From contig CAKKQG010000316.1 of NCBI GenBank assembly GCA_919901875.1, forward strand, positions 1,947-7,863: a stretch of DNA of 5,917 bases. The letters are read 5' to 3'. The position numbers and the translations under genes are program-made. Positions 5,851-5,917 of the stretch are shown piece after piece; position 1 is the stretch's first letter, and each line of letters opens with the position of its first letter. The stretch is from Anaerolineales bacterium (GTDB lineage: Bacteria; Chloroflexota; Anaerolineae; Anaerolineales; VGOW01). Below the pieces are notes generated by a model that worked only from the letters and a program-made list of their open reading frames with translations, searched no databases and had not been told where the DNA came from.

Positions 5851-5917
5851 GGGCAACTGCAAACAGGGCAACTGCAAACAGGGCAACTGCAAACAGGGCA
5901 ACTGCAAACAGGGCAAC
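5851..5917. repeat. Perfect 15-bp direct tandem repeat, open at window end
   Basis: The unit GGGCAACTGCAAACA occurs four times without a mismatch (5851, 5866, 5881, 5896) and a fifth copy begins at 5911 and is cut by the window end. The true copy number is unknown. The unit has no stop codon in any of the six frames. It lies in the space after the AlaX gene and the hairpin. This looks like a minisatellite; no spacers exist between units, so it is not a CRISPR array. Confidence 0.9.

Noticed and set aside
5851..5917. CRISPR array
   Set aside because: The units are contiguous 15-mers with no spacers between them.

Overview
The window looks like a piece of a bacterial chromosome, most likely from the Chloroflexota (class Anaerolineae). 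That assignment is an inference. It rests on the GAF-GAF-PAS cytoplasmic histidine kinase, the long AlaX protein with a DHHA1 tail, the lack of Shine-Dalgarno sequences, and intergenic spaces filled with short degenerate tandem repeats and palindromes. No rRNA or marker gene fixes the taxonomy.

Layout. Positions 1-489 are AT-rich and hold no convincing gene. They contain two perfect DnaA boxes 21 bp apart, several one-mismatch boxes and a short stretch of about 89% A+T, so this is a candidate replication origin (oriC). It grades into an inverted pair of 8-nt tandem repeats (415-494). A TrmH/SpoU-family RNA 2'-O-methyltransferase gene follows on the minus strand (490-1287), and its stop codon lies inside the octamer array. 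Between its start and the next, divergent gene is a head-to-head pair of 7-nt tandem repeat arrays (1313-1421). The plus strand then carries a nucleotidyltransferase-fold protein (1422-2447), a soluble GAF-GAF-PAS histidine kinase (2482-4581), a near-perfect 17-bp-arm palindrome (4580-4614), and a long alanyl-tRNA editing protein, AlaX with DHHA1 (4618-5823). The window ends in a small hairpin and a perfect 15-bp tandem repeat that runs off the end.

The genes do not form an obvious single pathway. Two act on RNA quality or modification (rRNA/tRNA methylation and removal of mischarged amino acids from tRNA). One is an orphan sensor kinase without an adjacent response regulator. One is a nucleotidyltransferase of unknown substrate. 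The methyltransferase and kinase genes each have an extended -10 element (TGC-TAAAAT and TGC-TATAAT) 6-9 nt before the ATG, which suggests leaderless or near-leaderless transcripts.

I see no convincing new multi-gene system such as a defence island, mobile element or CRISPR. The signals that ordinary annotation does not explain are the noncoding ones: the candidate origin, the two inverted short-tandem-repeat elements that bracket the methyltransferase gene, the nested palindrome before the AlaX gene, and the terminal 15-mer array.
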